Assembly: GCA_023395515.1 (NCBI GenBank)
Contig: JAEWZB010000110.1
Span: forward strand, 1-39,400
Source of the DNA: Bacillota bacterium
GTDB lineage: Bacteria; Bacillota; Syntrophomonadia; Syntrophomonadales; Syntrophomonadaceae
DNA length: 39,400 bases
Direction: 5' to 3'
Part shown: piece after piece, positions 8,439 to 16,779 of the stretch
Layout of the letters: each line of letters begins with the position of its first letter
Numbering within the stretch: the stretch's first letter is position 1
Translations under genes and position numbers: made by a program
Notes under the pieces: generated by a model
Database searches by the model: none
What the model saw: the letters and a program-made list of their open reading frames with translations, nothing else
Told to the model about the DNA's origin: nothing

Positions 8439-8460
8439 TTAAAAGAGGGGGGTTTTGAAA

Positions 8461-8523
8461 ATGAAAAAGAGAGTAATTGCATTGTCGAGAATATTTGTAA
8501 AGGAGATAAGAAATGATATTTGA
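8461..8523 (+). CDS. possible 20-residue leader peptide
   Basis: ATG at 8461 follows GAGGGGGGTTTTGAAA. The short basic peptide ends at TGA 8521-8523, overlapping the start of the next gene (8513) by 11 bases. The Shine-Dalgarno site of the next gene lies inside it. This layout suits translational coupling, but the peptide may be spurious. Confidence 0.3.
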   Translation: MKKRVIALSRIFVKEIRNDI

Positions 8524-9181
8524 AATTTTATACTACTACGAAAATGATTTAGGGCTTAAATCTCATATTCCATGGAAAAAGCACTGGAAGTTTCTGTCTC
8601 TTTTAATATTAATACCCCTCGCATTAATGTTACTAATATTTATGTTTATAAAGAACTTTTTTCTCATCATATTTTTAATAGCCATTCTTGCTCTATTGAC
8701 AATCATAAAAACATATCTGTTTTTGAACGATCAATATAAAATTGCACTCCTTGAAAAATTTAATATAGAATCGCCTAATTTTTGGTGGAATGGGCATGAT
8801 TATTATGTTTATAGGCGAAAATCTTTTATTGACTACTTAGAAAACGAAAAGGAGATAGATTCAACACAAAAACTAGAATTTTTAATTAAATGGACCAGAG
8901 AACATGCTAATAACTCTAAACCTTCCTTTTATGTTATTAGAATTATTCTTGCCAGTCTCCTAGTTCCTGCTTGGATAGAATTCATTAAGTGGATTTATCT
9001 AGATATAAGATCAATAGAGTTAGCCATTATGGTACTAATTTTAGTGTTTCTTTTAATTATTTTTTTAATTTTCCTATATTTAATTACATCACCGATTGTA
9101 GGCGACCTGTACAATGAAACTTATAAAAAACTAAACTATTTAGAAGATGAACTAAACGCCATTTACATTACTAAAATCTGA
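8513..9181 (+). CDS. multi-pass membrane protein of unknown function
   Basis: The 222-residue protein has two hydrophobic segments at about 27-72, a polar cytoplasmic-looking middle (about 75-145) rich in aromatic and charged residues, and two more at about 140-160 and 165-200, then a charged tail. AAAGGAG stands six bases before ATG. It is strongly AT-rich, more so than the flanking chromosome, in line with acquired cargo. It may be translated in coupling with the short frame at 8461. No catalytic motif or known family was recognised. Confidence 0.7.
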   Translation: MIFEILYYYENDLGLKSHIPWKKHWKFLSLLILIPLALMLLIFMFIKNFFLIIFLIAILALLTIIKTYLFLNDQYKIALLEKFNIESPNFWWNGHDYYVYRRKSFIDYLENEKEIDSTQKLEFLIKWTREHANNSKPSFYVIRIILASLLVPAWIEFIKWIYLDIRSIELAIMVLILVFLLIIFLIFLYLITSPIVGDLYNETYKKLNYLEDELNAIYITKI

Positions 9182-9193
9182 GTGTCGTGACAT

Positions 9194-9240
9194 GAAGCTA
9201 CATATTAATTATAGTAAATTCAGACACAATATGTAGCTTC
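9194..9240 (+). repeat. 13-bp inverted repeat after the membrane-protein gene
   Basis: GAAGCTACATATT (9194-9206) pairs perfectly with 9228-9240 across a 21-base loop. There is no T-run after it, so it may slow transcription or protect a 3' end rather than act as a classic terminator. Confidence 0.5.
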
Positions 9241-9346
9241 TAATACATCCTCAAAAAACTTCTATTTTCGCCCTTTCTAACTAAAGCACCCTAACCTATC
9301 CATACTATTTACCTACTAAAAACAATCCGTTTATCCGCTTAATTTC

Positions 9347-9360
9347 AGAACGTACGTTCT
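9347..9360. promoter_or_regulatory. LexA (SOS)-like box upstream of the integrase
   Basis: AGAACGTACGTTCT is a perfect 14-bp palindrome containing GAAC-N4-GTTC, the core of the Gram-positive LexA/DinR box. It lies about 65 bases before the integrase coding region. SOS control of excision would fit a prophage. Not proof: one chance match is possible. Confidence 0.5.
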
Positions 9361-9624
9361 ATTTTTCCCTATTTCTGATATCATAAAGACAACCTTCTAA
9401 ACCTCTTAAAAGCAGGTGATAATTGTGCGACTGATAATCAAAAACAAAACAAAAAGCCACAAAAGGAAAAACGTGCCGATGGTCGATATCGTTCTAAGGT
9501 TGCTCTGCCTTCCGGTAAGACTAAATATGTATACGGCAAAACACTAAAAGAATTAGAAGCAAAGAAAGACAATTTAAAGCTACTATATGCCCTGGGCGCT
9601 ACTAACATAGATCCTCATATCACT

Positions 9625-10623
9625 GTGCAAAATTGGGCTCATAAATGGTGGCCAGTTGGCAAAAAAGGTAAAACTGGGGGTAGTTCACAAGAGGGATACC
9701 TGTCGTCTATGGACAATTATATTTTTCCTCATATGGGCCCGATGAAGCTAATAGACGTAAAATTAATCCATGTCCAGGAACTGCCCAATAAAATGGGCGA
9801 GGAAGATTTATCCCAAAGCCTACAAAATAAAGTACTTATTACGCTGAATGCTATGTTTAAATATGCAATGCTTAACGGTCTTTTAGTTGGTAATCCTGCC
9901 GAATTTGCTGAAATATGCGAAGTCCCTATAAAAAAGGTAGAGGCTTTAACACCTGAGCAAGTTAAAGAGATTTTAACCGTTTGCAGAGAATGGGAAAGAA
10001 ATAAATTTTCGACTCGCCCTGATAGAGCTGAATTAGCAATACATATGGGCCTGTTTTTGGCGCTGCGTCGAGGAGAATTGATTCCCACTCAGTTAACTGA
10101 CCTAAACAGCAAAACTAGAACTATTAAAATTAAAACGGCTGTTGAATTAACCAAAAACCAGCCTAAAATTAAAGATACTAAAACACCAGCCGGAGAAAGG
10201 ATTATGCCAGTCCCTGATCACCTCTGGAAGATGATAATTAATACAAAGAGAACATCAATGTACATCGTCCCATCTGCAAAAGACGTCATGATGAGTAAGT
10301 CAGCTTTTCGCAGAATGCTTGAACCTTTACAGGAAAGGCTTAGTTTTGAATTTCATTTCCACCAATTACGCCATACTTATGCTACTCTTTTAGAAAAATT
10401 AGACGTTAGCCCTAAAATGTGTCAATATCTTATTGGACATGCGAGTGATCATACAACAAAAAAGATATACACGCATATCCAAGAAGATTATGTAATGTCA
10501 GTTGTACCTCGATTGAATAATATCTTAACTTTTAGTCAAAAAACTGTCTGGGGGTCAGAAGGGGGTCAAAGCAGCATAAATGACCGTTATAATGCCGATA
10601 AATTCGCGCTTTCACTGTCTTGA
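9625..10623 (+). CDS. int: tyrosine recombinase / phage integrase, 5' end disrupted
   Basis: It catalyses site-specific recombination between the att sites in tRNA-Lys. The core-binding domain is at about 15-100 and the catalytic domain at about 110-310: the first Arg lies in LRRGEL, then HQLRHTYAT, GHASDHTTKKIYTH and the nucleophile Tyr. The GTG at 9625 is only the longest in-frame start. Coding sequence continues upstream in the same frame to about 9427 (KRADGRYRSKVALPSG, then GKTLKELEAK), which is a typical arm-type DNA-binding domain, but has no in-frame ATG, GTG or TTG. The best start (GTG 9425 behind AGGTGAT) is in another frame. A one-base indel right after the start probably separates them, so full function is doubtful. 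It ends 8 bases before attR. Confidence 0.85.
   Translation: MQNWAHKWWPVGKKGKTGGSSQEGYLSSMDNYIFPHMGPMKLIDVKLIHVQELPNKMGEEDLSQSLQNKVLITLNAMFKYAMLNGLLVGNPAEFAEICEVPIKKVEALTPEQVKEILTVCREWERNKFSTRPDRAELAIHMGLFLALRRGELIPTQLTDLNSKTRTIKIKTAVELTKNQPKIKDTKTPAGERIMPVPDHLWKMIINTKRTSMYIVPSAKDVMMSKSAFRRMLEPLQERLSFEFHFHQLRHTYATLLEKLDVSPKMCQYLIGHASDHTTKKIYTHIQEDYVMSVVPRLNNILTFSQKTVWGSEGGQSSINDRYNADKFALSLS
10550..10568 (+). repeat. paired GGGGGTCA repeats near attR
   Basis: GGGGGTCA at 10550-10557 and 10561-10568 mirrors the pair at 741-760. Here it encodes the integrase tail WGSEGGQ, so conservation could come from the protein. The attL copy is not within a convincing gene, which favours a DNA role. Confidence 0.45.
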
Positions 10624-10630
10624 GATGCTT

Positions 10631-10680
10631 TGACTTTTAATCAGGGCGTCCCGCGTTCGAGTCGCGGATGGCTCACCATT
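10631..10680 (+). repeat. attR-side 50-bp direct repeat (tRNA-Lys 3' fragment)
   Basis: This is an exact copy of 583-632, starting in the anticodon stem and therefore not a functional tRNA. It marks the right end of the element and the original chromosomal end of the tRNA-Lys gene. Confidence 0.93.
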
Positions 10681-10691
10681 TGCAATCAAGT

Positions 10692-10719
10692 AACCGCACC
10701 AAGACAGGTGCGGTTTTTT
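10692..10719 (+). terminator. original chromosomal terminator of the tRNA-Lys operon
   Basis: AACCGCACC (10692-10700) pairs with GGTGCGGTT (10707-10715) across a 6-base loop, with a T-run to 10719. It follows attR at the same distance as the terminator at 645-669 follows attL. The remaining sequence to 10972 is AT-rich with no gene seen. Confidence 0.85.
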
Positions 10720-10972
10720 GAATTATCCTTAAACATTTATGCCCCTCTTCACCAGCATGTTCAAACTTCACTTCGGCATTAAATATACTATTTTTCCCTC
10801 AGCCAATTCTTTCATAATTACTTGTATTTAGATATTTATACAGTGATTTTCGTATATAAACCTAATGCTTTACTGGATTTCAAGGTGTTATATTGCACAT
10901 ATAAAACAACATATGTGAGTAACCCTGCACCACACTAAGATAATTTGTTAAGTAAGGATAAGGAGGTTTATT

Positions 10973-12691
10973 ATGAGTCTAGATGAACAAAATCAAAAAG
11001 GATTTTCTCGCAGAGCCTTTATTAAGGGGACAGCCATAAGTGCTGTAGGAATTGCCTCTGCCACAACTCTCTTAACCGGCTGCAATAATGACAGTAATTC
11101 TGGTGCCAATGCACCCCTAGATTCCGAACCGGTTACAACCCCCAGTTATGAAATCGCTCCTTCCCCTATTCCGGATAAGGATATTAAAAGCACCCTTGAC
11201 ACAGATGTATTAGTAGTTGGCGGTGGAACAGGAGGAATGTTTGCTGTTTTATCCGCCGCCGAATCCAATGTCAGGACTATGCTCATTGAAAAGGGCTCCG
11301 CCGGAGCATTTGGGCCGGCTTGGATGGCAGCAGTGGACAGCAGCCTGCAAAAACAATTAGGCATAAAACTGGATAAAGATGAAATTGTAGCTGAATTATG
11401 CCGCTATGGGGGACATTTAGTTGACCAGAGGCTTATTCGCTTGTGGGCTGACAAAAGCGGGGAAGCCATGGACTGGTTTATGCCTATAGCTGAAGCCGGC
11501 GGTCTTAAAACTATGGTTGAAACTGATCTTAAACAAGGTTTTTATAAAAGTTATCCGGTTGCTCATATTACCTTTCCCCCCGACACCAAAGCTACCTCTT
11601 TCCCTACCGGCGGCATAGGATCTCAATTCTATATTCCGGTAATGGTTAAAAAGGCTCAGGAACTAGGTGTCGACATACGCTATAAAACTGCTTTAGTACA
11701 ACTTATCAGAGAAGAAAAAGGGCGAGTGACCGGAGCAATTGCTAAGGATGATAAAGGTGAGTACATCAAAATTAATGCCGCCAAGGGGGTTATCTTATGT
11801 ACCGGAGGTTACGCCAGAGATGCCGAAATGGTTACGGCATTATCTCCCCGGGCCTTAGCTACTAGTCTTAATGTAGCTCCCTTAACTAATACCGGAGATG
11901 GAATAAAAGCTGCCTTGTGGATTGGAGCAGCTATAGACCCTCATCATTCCATGATGGTATTTGACCGAGGGCTGGTTATACCGGGTAAAGAATTAGGTCC
12001 TCCCTGGCAAGGCGGTTTTCTCCAATTAGGCAGTCAACCATTTCTGAAGGTCAATCAAAAAGGAGAACGTTTCGTTAATGAGGACTTACCCTATGATTAT
12101 TGTTGGGATGCAGCTTTAATGCAGCCAGGTCAGACTTGGTGGCAAGTATGGGATAATAATTGGCAGCAGGATGTGGAACGCTTTCATAATATATTTTGCT
12201 CCAGAATAATACCGGATCCAGGCGCACCTCCCAGAGCCGGTCTAGAAGCAATAGAACAGGAAATTACTAAACTTGCTGAAATGGGAATTATTAAAAAAGC
12301 CAATTCAATTGAAGAATTAGCAAAGCAGATGGGAGTTCCTGCTTCTGCTCTTAATGCAACTGTAACCAGATATAATGAACTGGCTAAACAAGGGCAAGAT
12401 TTGGATTTCGGCAAAACCGCCGGTAAATTATCAACTTTAGCAGCACCCCCTTATTATGCCGCCAATTTAGCAGGTTTATTAATATGTAATTTAAATGGAC
12501 TAAGAGTAAATACCAAACTTGAAGTATTAGATAAAGATCACCAAGTTATACCCGGTCTTTACGCAGCCGGAAATGACAGCGGTTCCTTTTTCGCCTTCAA
12601 CTATCCTGAACTGTTAGGCGGAATTGCCTTAGGACGAACCGCAACCTTTGGCAGATTATCAGGTTTAAGTGCAGCAGGGGCCTCCTATTAA
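10973..12691 (+). CDS. Tat-exported FAD-dependent oxidoreductase (fumarate-reductase flavoprotein family)
   Basis: The 572-residue protein has a twin-arginine signal (SRRAFIKG) running into a lipobox-like LLTGC, so it is probably exported folded and anchored as a lipoprotein. The FAD-binding fold begins at about 78 (VLVVGGGTGG) and ends with the C-terminal FAD motif (GLYAAGNDSGS, then GGIALGRTATFGR). Relatives reduce fumarate, urocanate, cinnamates or enoate-like acceptors, or dehydrogenate steroids. Neither a haem domain nor a covalent-FMN domain is present, so electrons must come from a separate donor. Substrate is unknown. AAGGAGG precedes ATG. It is the first gene outside the element and converges with the sigma-54 activator gene. 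Confidence 0.88.
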   Translation: MSLDEQNQKGFSRRAFIKGTAISAVGIASATTLLTGCNNDSNSGANAPLDSEPVTTPSYEIAPSPIPDKDIKSTLDTDVLVVGGGTGGMFAVLSAAESNVRTMLIEKGSAGAFGPAWMAAVDSSLQKQLGIKLDKDEIVAELCRYGGHLVDQRLIRLWADKSGEAMDWFMPIAEAGGLKTMVETDLKQGFYKSYPVAHITFPPDTKATSFPTGGIGSQFYIPVMVKKAQELGVDIRYKTALVQLIREEKGRVTGAIAKDDKGEYIKINAAKGVILCTGGYARDAEMVTALSPRALATSLNVAPLTNTGDGIKAALWIGAAIDPHHSMMVFDRGLVIPGKELGPPWQGGFLQLGSQPFLKVNQKGERFVNEDLPYDYCWDAALMQPGQTWWQVWDNNWQQDVERFHNIFCSRIIPDPGAPPRAGLEAIEQEITKLAEMGIIKKANSIEELAKQMGVPASALNATVTRYNELAKQGQDLDFGKTAGKLSTLAAPPYYAANLAGLLICNLNGLRVNTKLEVLDKDHQVIPGLYAAGNDSGSFFAFNYPELLGGIALGRTATFGRLSGLSAAGASY

Positions 12692-12716
12692 CAGTTATTT
12701 TTCATATATTTGCCTT

Positions 12717-12749
12717 ATGAGAACCTACTAGCTAGGTTCTCATTTTTTT
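12717..12749 (+). terminator. intrinsic terminator after the flavoprotein gene
   Basis: ATGAGAACCTA (12717-12727) pairs with TAGGTTCTCAT (12733-12743), followed by a run of T. It overlaps the stop codon of the convergent gene (12740-12742). Confidence 0.85.
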
Positions 12750-14863
12750 CTTAATTCATCCAAAATATTATAACTCTTTACTTTTCTGTAAAGGGTTGAC
12801 CTGCTCATGCCTAAGCTATCTGCCGCACTGCATACATTATAGTTCGACTTGATTAAAGCCTGCATAATCATAATTTTTTCCATATCCTTAATTGATAGTT
12901 CGTCTGTGTTAACCCTTCTAACCTCCAGTCCTTTATTTTCTGCCAGGATTCCCGGCTTTAATCCGCCGATTTCAACCGGGAGATTGGCGCGTCCGATTTC
13001 TGAGTCCTTACACATATTAATTGCATAGATCATAGAATTCTCCAGTTCACGTACATTTCCCGGCCAATCATATTTCAATAATGTGAAAATCGCCTCATCT
13101 TCCAGCTCAGGAGTTGGAAGATGCTGCTGCCGGGCCGCTTTATGCAAAAAATGTCTGGCTAAACGTATTATGTCAGAGTCTCTTTCTCTAAGGGGAGGAA
13201 TGCTAAGTTTTAATACAGCTAATCTATAGTATAAATCAACTCTAAACTGATTACTTTTCATAAGTTCCAGAAGGTCTTTATTGCTGGCCGTAATTAAACG
13301 AAAATTTACCGGCGTATATTTACTGGCACCCACCCTCATTATTCTTTTTTCTTCTAATACTCTTAACAAGACAGGCTGTAATTCCAAGGGCATATCACCA
13401 ATTTCATCCAGGAACAAAGTGCCTTCATTGGCTAATTCTATTTTTCCAGGTCTGCCTTTACGTTCCGCCCCGGTAAATGCCCCTGCTTCATATCCGAATA
13501 ACTCACTTTCGATTAAAGTAATCGGTATAGCCGCACAATTTATGGCCACAAAAGGTCCTTTAGTCCGGCTGGCATTATGTATGGCCTGGGCAAATAATTC
13601 TTTTCCGGTACCACTTTCACCCTGGATTAGAATATTTGAATCCAAATCCGCATATTTTCTCGCCGTTTCAATTGCTTCCACAACTGGAATTGCTTCTCCT
13701 AAAATGTCATTAAAAGTAATTCCCGCCTCAAAGCTGCTAACCCGGGTAACCGGCTTTTTAATTTTCTGTATCTCCGTAAAGGTCAACACACAGCCAAAAT
13801 TTGTTCCATATGAATCTTTTACCGGTTGAGCTGATTTAAGATTAAGCTGTTGATTCCCATCAGGTATAGTTATTTGAATATCCAGCACTGCTTGCCCGGT
13901 TTTAAGAACTGACTCGATAAAGGGCTGGGTTCCCAATATTTCTTCAATATGCATACCAATGAGATCACGTTTAAGAAAAGAAAATATTTTTCGCCCCCGC
14001 ATATTAGTCTTGGTAACAAAACCTTCTTTATTAATATTAATAAAGGCTTCATCGGCAGCCTCCAATGTTACACTAAGCAATTCATTATTAAGGGCTAATT
14101 GAAGTTGATTTTGAATTGACCAAGCAGTTGAAACAACCAATCCTAAAGAATGAGAATTTTGATAATGCAAATAAGGACTTATAATAGTAATGCTTCCTGC
14201 CAAATTTCCATATACATCAAAAATCGGAGCAGACGAGCTGGAAGTTTGGCTTATAGCGTCAGAATATATATCTAAATTAATATTATTTGAACTCGCCAGC
14301 AATAGCCCCATAATATGAGAATTTGTCTCCGAATAAAACTCCGGTCCACATAATTGAATAGGGCTGTGCAGCATAAGACTCATTATATGCGGACAAGTGC
14401 CTACCGTATCTTCTGTCCACACCGTTCCTGGCATAAGGCCGAACCTTTCAGTTATTTGCTCCAAAAAAATATCATTGCCTATATCTACCCGAAGAATAAC
14501 TCCATTTTCATCAGTTAATAAAATAAGGTAATTACTATCTGATAACATGCGCTGCAGTTGATATATATAAGGTTCGGCCGATTTAATAAAAAAGATTTTT
14601 TCCCTTTTAAGCTGCTCGAAATCTGCCTTATCCATAATTAAACCATAGTTAAACGTAAAAGGATCCAAACCGTAATTAATACATCTGACCCAGGATTCCA
14701 CTATATAAGGTCTGACTATTTCTATCTCGGCCGGTGTAATTATTCCATTGATAAGATCTATTTTTTGTTTGCGAATTCGCTCCATCAGAATAATTTCGTT
14801 TTTCTTTAGTTCTTGTACACTATCTTTGATAATGGGGCTAAGCATTTCATCTAAACGCCACAA
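12740..14863 (-). CDS. sigma-54-dependent enhancer-binding activator (GAF-PAS-AAA-Fis)
   Basis: The 707-residue regulator of the AcoR-like type activates RNA polymerase carrying sigma-54. Order: N-terminal helices and a GAF-like sensor (about 50-255), PAS (262-365), AAA+ domain (383-610) with Walker A GESGTGKE (415-422), the sigma-54-contact loop GAFTGA (461-466), Walker B GTLFLDEIGD, and a Fis-type HTH (about 665-695). The start is TTG at 14863, supported by GGGAG nine bases upstream; the next ATG is at 14845. It diverges from the PucR-type gene that carries a -24/-12 promoter and converges with the flavoprotein gene, so either or both may be targets. The signal sensed is unknown; no receiver domain is present. 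Confidence 0.93.
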   Translation of the reverse strand: MWRLDEMLSPIIKDSVQELKKNEIILMERIRKQKIDLINGIITPAEIEIVRPYIVESWVRCINYGLDPFTFNYGLIMDKADFEQLKREKIFFIKSAEPYIYQLQRMLSDSNYLILLTDENGVILRVDIGNDIFLEQITERFGLMPGTVWTEDTVGTCPHIMSLMLHSPIQLCGPEFYSETNSHIMGLLLASSNNINLDIYSDAISQTSSSSAPIFDVYGNLAGSITIISPYLHYQNSHSLGLVVSTAWSIQNQLQLALNNELLSVTLEAADEAFININKEGFVTKTNMRGRKIFSFLKRDLIGMHIEEILGTQPFIESVLKTGQAVLDIQITIPDGNQQLNLKSAQPVKDSYGTNFGCVLTFTEIQKIKKPVTRVSSFEAGITFNDILGEAIPVVEAIETARKYADLDSNILIQGESGTGKELFAQAIHNASRTKGPFVAINCAAIPITLIESELFGYEAGAFTGAERKGRPGKIELANEGTLFLDEIGDMPLELQPVLLRVLEEKRIMRVGASKYTPVNFRLITASNKDLLELMKSNQFRVDLYYRLAVLKLSIPPLRERDSDIIRLARHFLHKAARQQHLPTPELEDEAIFTLLKYDWPGNVRELENSMIYAINMCKDSEIGRANLPVEIGGLKPGILAENKGLEVRRVNTDELSIKDMEKIMIMQALIKSNYNVCSAADSLGMSRSTLYRKVKSYNILDELRKK

Positions 14864-14938
14864 TTTTTTTCACTCCCGAGCTTTTTTCTCATATTAGCAC
14901 ATATCCTTAGCAAAAGATGCTATTTTTAATTATTATGT

Positions 14939-14985
14939 CCCATTTTAGGATTATGATTGCGAATGAACTTATGAAAACAAATGGG
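14939..14985. promoter_or_regulatory. possible upstream activator site (inverted repeat)
   Basis: CCCATTT (14939-14945) and AAATGGG (14979-14985) form an inverted repeat about 35-80 bases upstream of the -24 element. This is within the usual range for enhancer sites bound by sigma-54 activators. The arms are short and widely spaced, so this is tentative. Confidence 0.3.
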
Positions 14986-15018
14986 GTAAATACCTGCTTC
15001 CTAAGCTCTTAATATAAT

Positions 15019-15033
15019 TGGCACGTTTTTTGC
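15019..15033 (+). promoter_or_regulatory. sigma-54 (-24/-12) promoter
   Basis: TGGCACGTTTTTTGC matches the sigma-54 consensus: GG at 15020-15021 and GC at 15032-15033 with exactly 10 bases between. The expected start of transcription is about 15045, 31 bases before the TTG start of the PucR-type gene. The divergent neighbour encodes a sigma-54 activator. Confidence 0.88.
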
Positions 15034-15075
15034 TTTACTTTAAGATATAAAATAATATTTATGGAGTGATTCTAT

Positions 15076-16260
15076 TTGGCAGTGGCAATTAAGGGATCAT
15101 ATCAAGTAGATGGGATACTTAATGAAGGTTTACATTTTGCAGCTTCATATTTGGAAAAAGTCTTAAATCGTTCTATATTTATTACCGATCAGAATGGTCT
15201 TATACACTATCCTAATTCTGACCAGTTATTTGTTCAGTATGAGAATATCGTTATCTCTATACCCTTTCACCTTATTAATGCGGATTATTATTTTGATAAA
15301 GCAGACTCTACCTTATACTATCCGGTCATTCATAATAACATTATTATTGCCTATGTAATTATTAAAAACTTATCTGCCAATATGATCCAAAAAGCCATTG
15401 ATATTTTAGCAGAAGCTAATCTAACTATAAAATATTATTTTTCCAGCCTCAAGAAAACCCAACAAAATACCTTAAAAATACAAAATCAATTAATAGATTA
15501 CTTATTTTATCCGGACGGACAAGATATTAATGATATCATCAAACAAAGCGGCAAAAGCTTTAATACTGAATTGCCTTTTTTAGTAGCCGTCATTGAAGTG
15601 GGCAATATTATTAAAGAAGATAACCAACGCAAGTTGTACACCTGTTCCAACGAATTTTTACTCAGGAATATAACAGATAGCTTCCAACTCGCATTTTCCG
15701 ACTTTTTAATTTTAATAATTGCCGATCACACCCAGACTAACGGACATGATAGCAGCCTCAATCACTCCTTGCTGCTAAGACATAAAGAGGCTCTGGATAA
15801 TATTTTTAAAACAAGTTTTTCGCAAGGCATAGGCACATCTTATCCGCTATCGCATATTAAAAAAAGCTTTCACGAGGCTATGATTGCCTACATTCTACCC
15901 TCCTTAATGGGACAGGAGCACTACAGCCAACACTTTTCCCAATTAGGAGTGTTTACCCATATATTTAAACAAGACCTAAAGTTATTAAATGATTATTGCT
16001 TAACAACTTTAGGTCCTTTAATAGACTATGACAAAACAAATAACAGTTGTTTGCTGGATACTTTACGCCAGTTACTGGACCACAGCTTCAGCTATAAAAA
16101 AGTTGCCCAGAACTTATATATACACATTAATACTCTTTATTACAGGATAAATAAGATTCAAGAATTACTCGGTATGGATATATCTCTTATGCCCAACCGG
16201 GTTGATTTATATATTTGTGTTAAGGTATTAGATACAATTGCTTTACTTCATCATTACTAA
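15076..16260 (+). CDS. PucR/CdaR-type transcriptional regulator
   Basis: The 394-residue protein has a C-terminal PucR-type HTH (about 330-388), with SYKKVAQNLYIHINTLYYRI as the recognition region. The middle (about 130-320) looks like the degenerate GGDEF-like module of CdaR/PucR proteins. The N-terminal 120 residues resemble a small sensory domain (FITDQNGLIHYPNSD). The TTG start at 15076 is chosen because GGAGTG stands eight bases before it. Such regulators usually control use of organic acids, purines or sugar acids. It is unusual in being placed directly behind a sigma-54 promoter. It ends 4 bases from the convergent DUF1992 gene. Its targets are not evident. Confidence 0.82.
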   Translation: MAVAIKGSYQVDGILNEGLHFAASYLEKVLNRSIFITDQNGLIHYPNSDQLFVQYENIVISIPFHLINADYYFDKADSTLYYPVIHNNIIIAYVIIKNLSANMIQKAIDILAEANLTIKYYFSSLKKTQQNTLKIQNQLIDYLFYPDGQDINDIIKQSGKSFNTELPFLVAVIEVGNIIKEDNQRKLYTCSNEFLLRNITDSFQLAFSDFLILIIADHTQTNGHDSSLNHSLLLRHKEALDNIFKTSFSQGIGTSYPLSHIKKSFHEAMIAYILPSLMGQEHYSQHFSQLGVFTHIFKQDLKLLNDYCLTTLGPLIDYDKTNNSCLLDTLRQLLDHSFSYKKVAQNLYIHINTLYYRINKIQELLGMDISLMPNRVDLYICVKVLDTIALLHHY

Positions 16261-16264
16261 TACC

Positions 16265-16594
16265 TTACCGTTTATAAAGGTCAAGGCGCGCCTCTTTTTG
16301 AATCTCATATTTTATTTTCAATTCTCCTAATTGCCGCTTTAGAATTTGCTTTTCGCTGTCTAGCTCACACTCTTCCAATCTTTGCTGCAGCTTTTCGATT
16401 TCTTTAAGCAGGATAACTTCTAAGGGCAGCTCTCCTGCTGCAGCTATAAGTCGGTTCATCATTCTATCTTCTTTAGTTTCAAATGGATTTATACCTTTTA
16501 ACTCTATAGGTTTACCTTCTCCAGGTAAGTTTTGCAGTTCACCCCGTTCGACTGCCTGCCTTATTATCATCTCAATTACTACCGTTAAGTCCAT
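16265..16594 (-). CDS. DUF1992 (DnaJ-C28-like) conserved protein
   Basis: The 109-residue protein matches the DUF1992 pattern: an N-terminal helix with RQAVERGELQNLPGEGKPI, then NPF, a central GELP turn and a long coiled-coil C-terminus rich in Glu, Lys and Leu. The family is widespread in bacteria and also forms a domain of the animal DnaJC28 protein; its molecular role is not established. GGTGA lies before ATG. It faces the PucR-type gene with almost no gap. Confidence 0.85.
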   Translation of the reverse strand: MDLTVVIEMIIRQAVERGELQNLPGEGKPIELKGINPFETKEDRMMNRLIAAAGELPLEVILLKEIEKLQQRLEECELDSEKQILKRQLGELKIKYEIQKEARLDLYKR

Positions 16595-16779
16595 ATAAAA
16601 AAATCACCCTTTACTAACTCTATGGATTTAATGAGACTTTTTGTTCTCTGGCATTCCCTGCGCCTACTCTTAATCTTTGCTAGGCCTTTCCTTAAAATGT
16701 TTATTATGTAACTACATGTAACATATTCCCATACCGCACATATTATATCTTAGACGGCTTAAGAAAGGAGTGATATCAA

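Larger units (their letters stand above)
583..10680. mobile_element. integrated prophage-like element in tRNA-Lys
   Basis: The limits are the two 50-bp direct repeats; excision between them would release a circle of about 10,048 bp. The contents are a tyrosine integrase next to attR, the wreck of a large phage polyvalent-protein gene, a probable type I toxin locus, a membrane GAF protein and its small partner, a MORN-repeat exported protein and small membrane proteins. No capsid, portal, terminase, replication or repressor gene is seen. It is therefore a degraded prophage, phage satellite or integrative island rather than a complete phage. Assignment of the element is secure; its exact class is inference. 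Confidence 0.88.

Noticed and set aside
10884..10896. Possible sigma-54 promoter before the flavoprotein gene
   Set aside because: GG and GC are separated by 9 bases, one fewer than required, and the flanking bases do not match.
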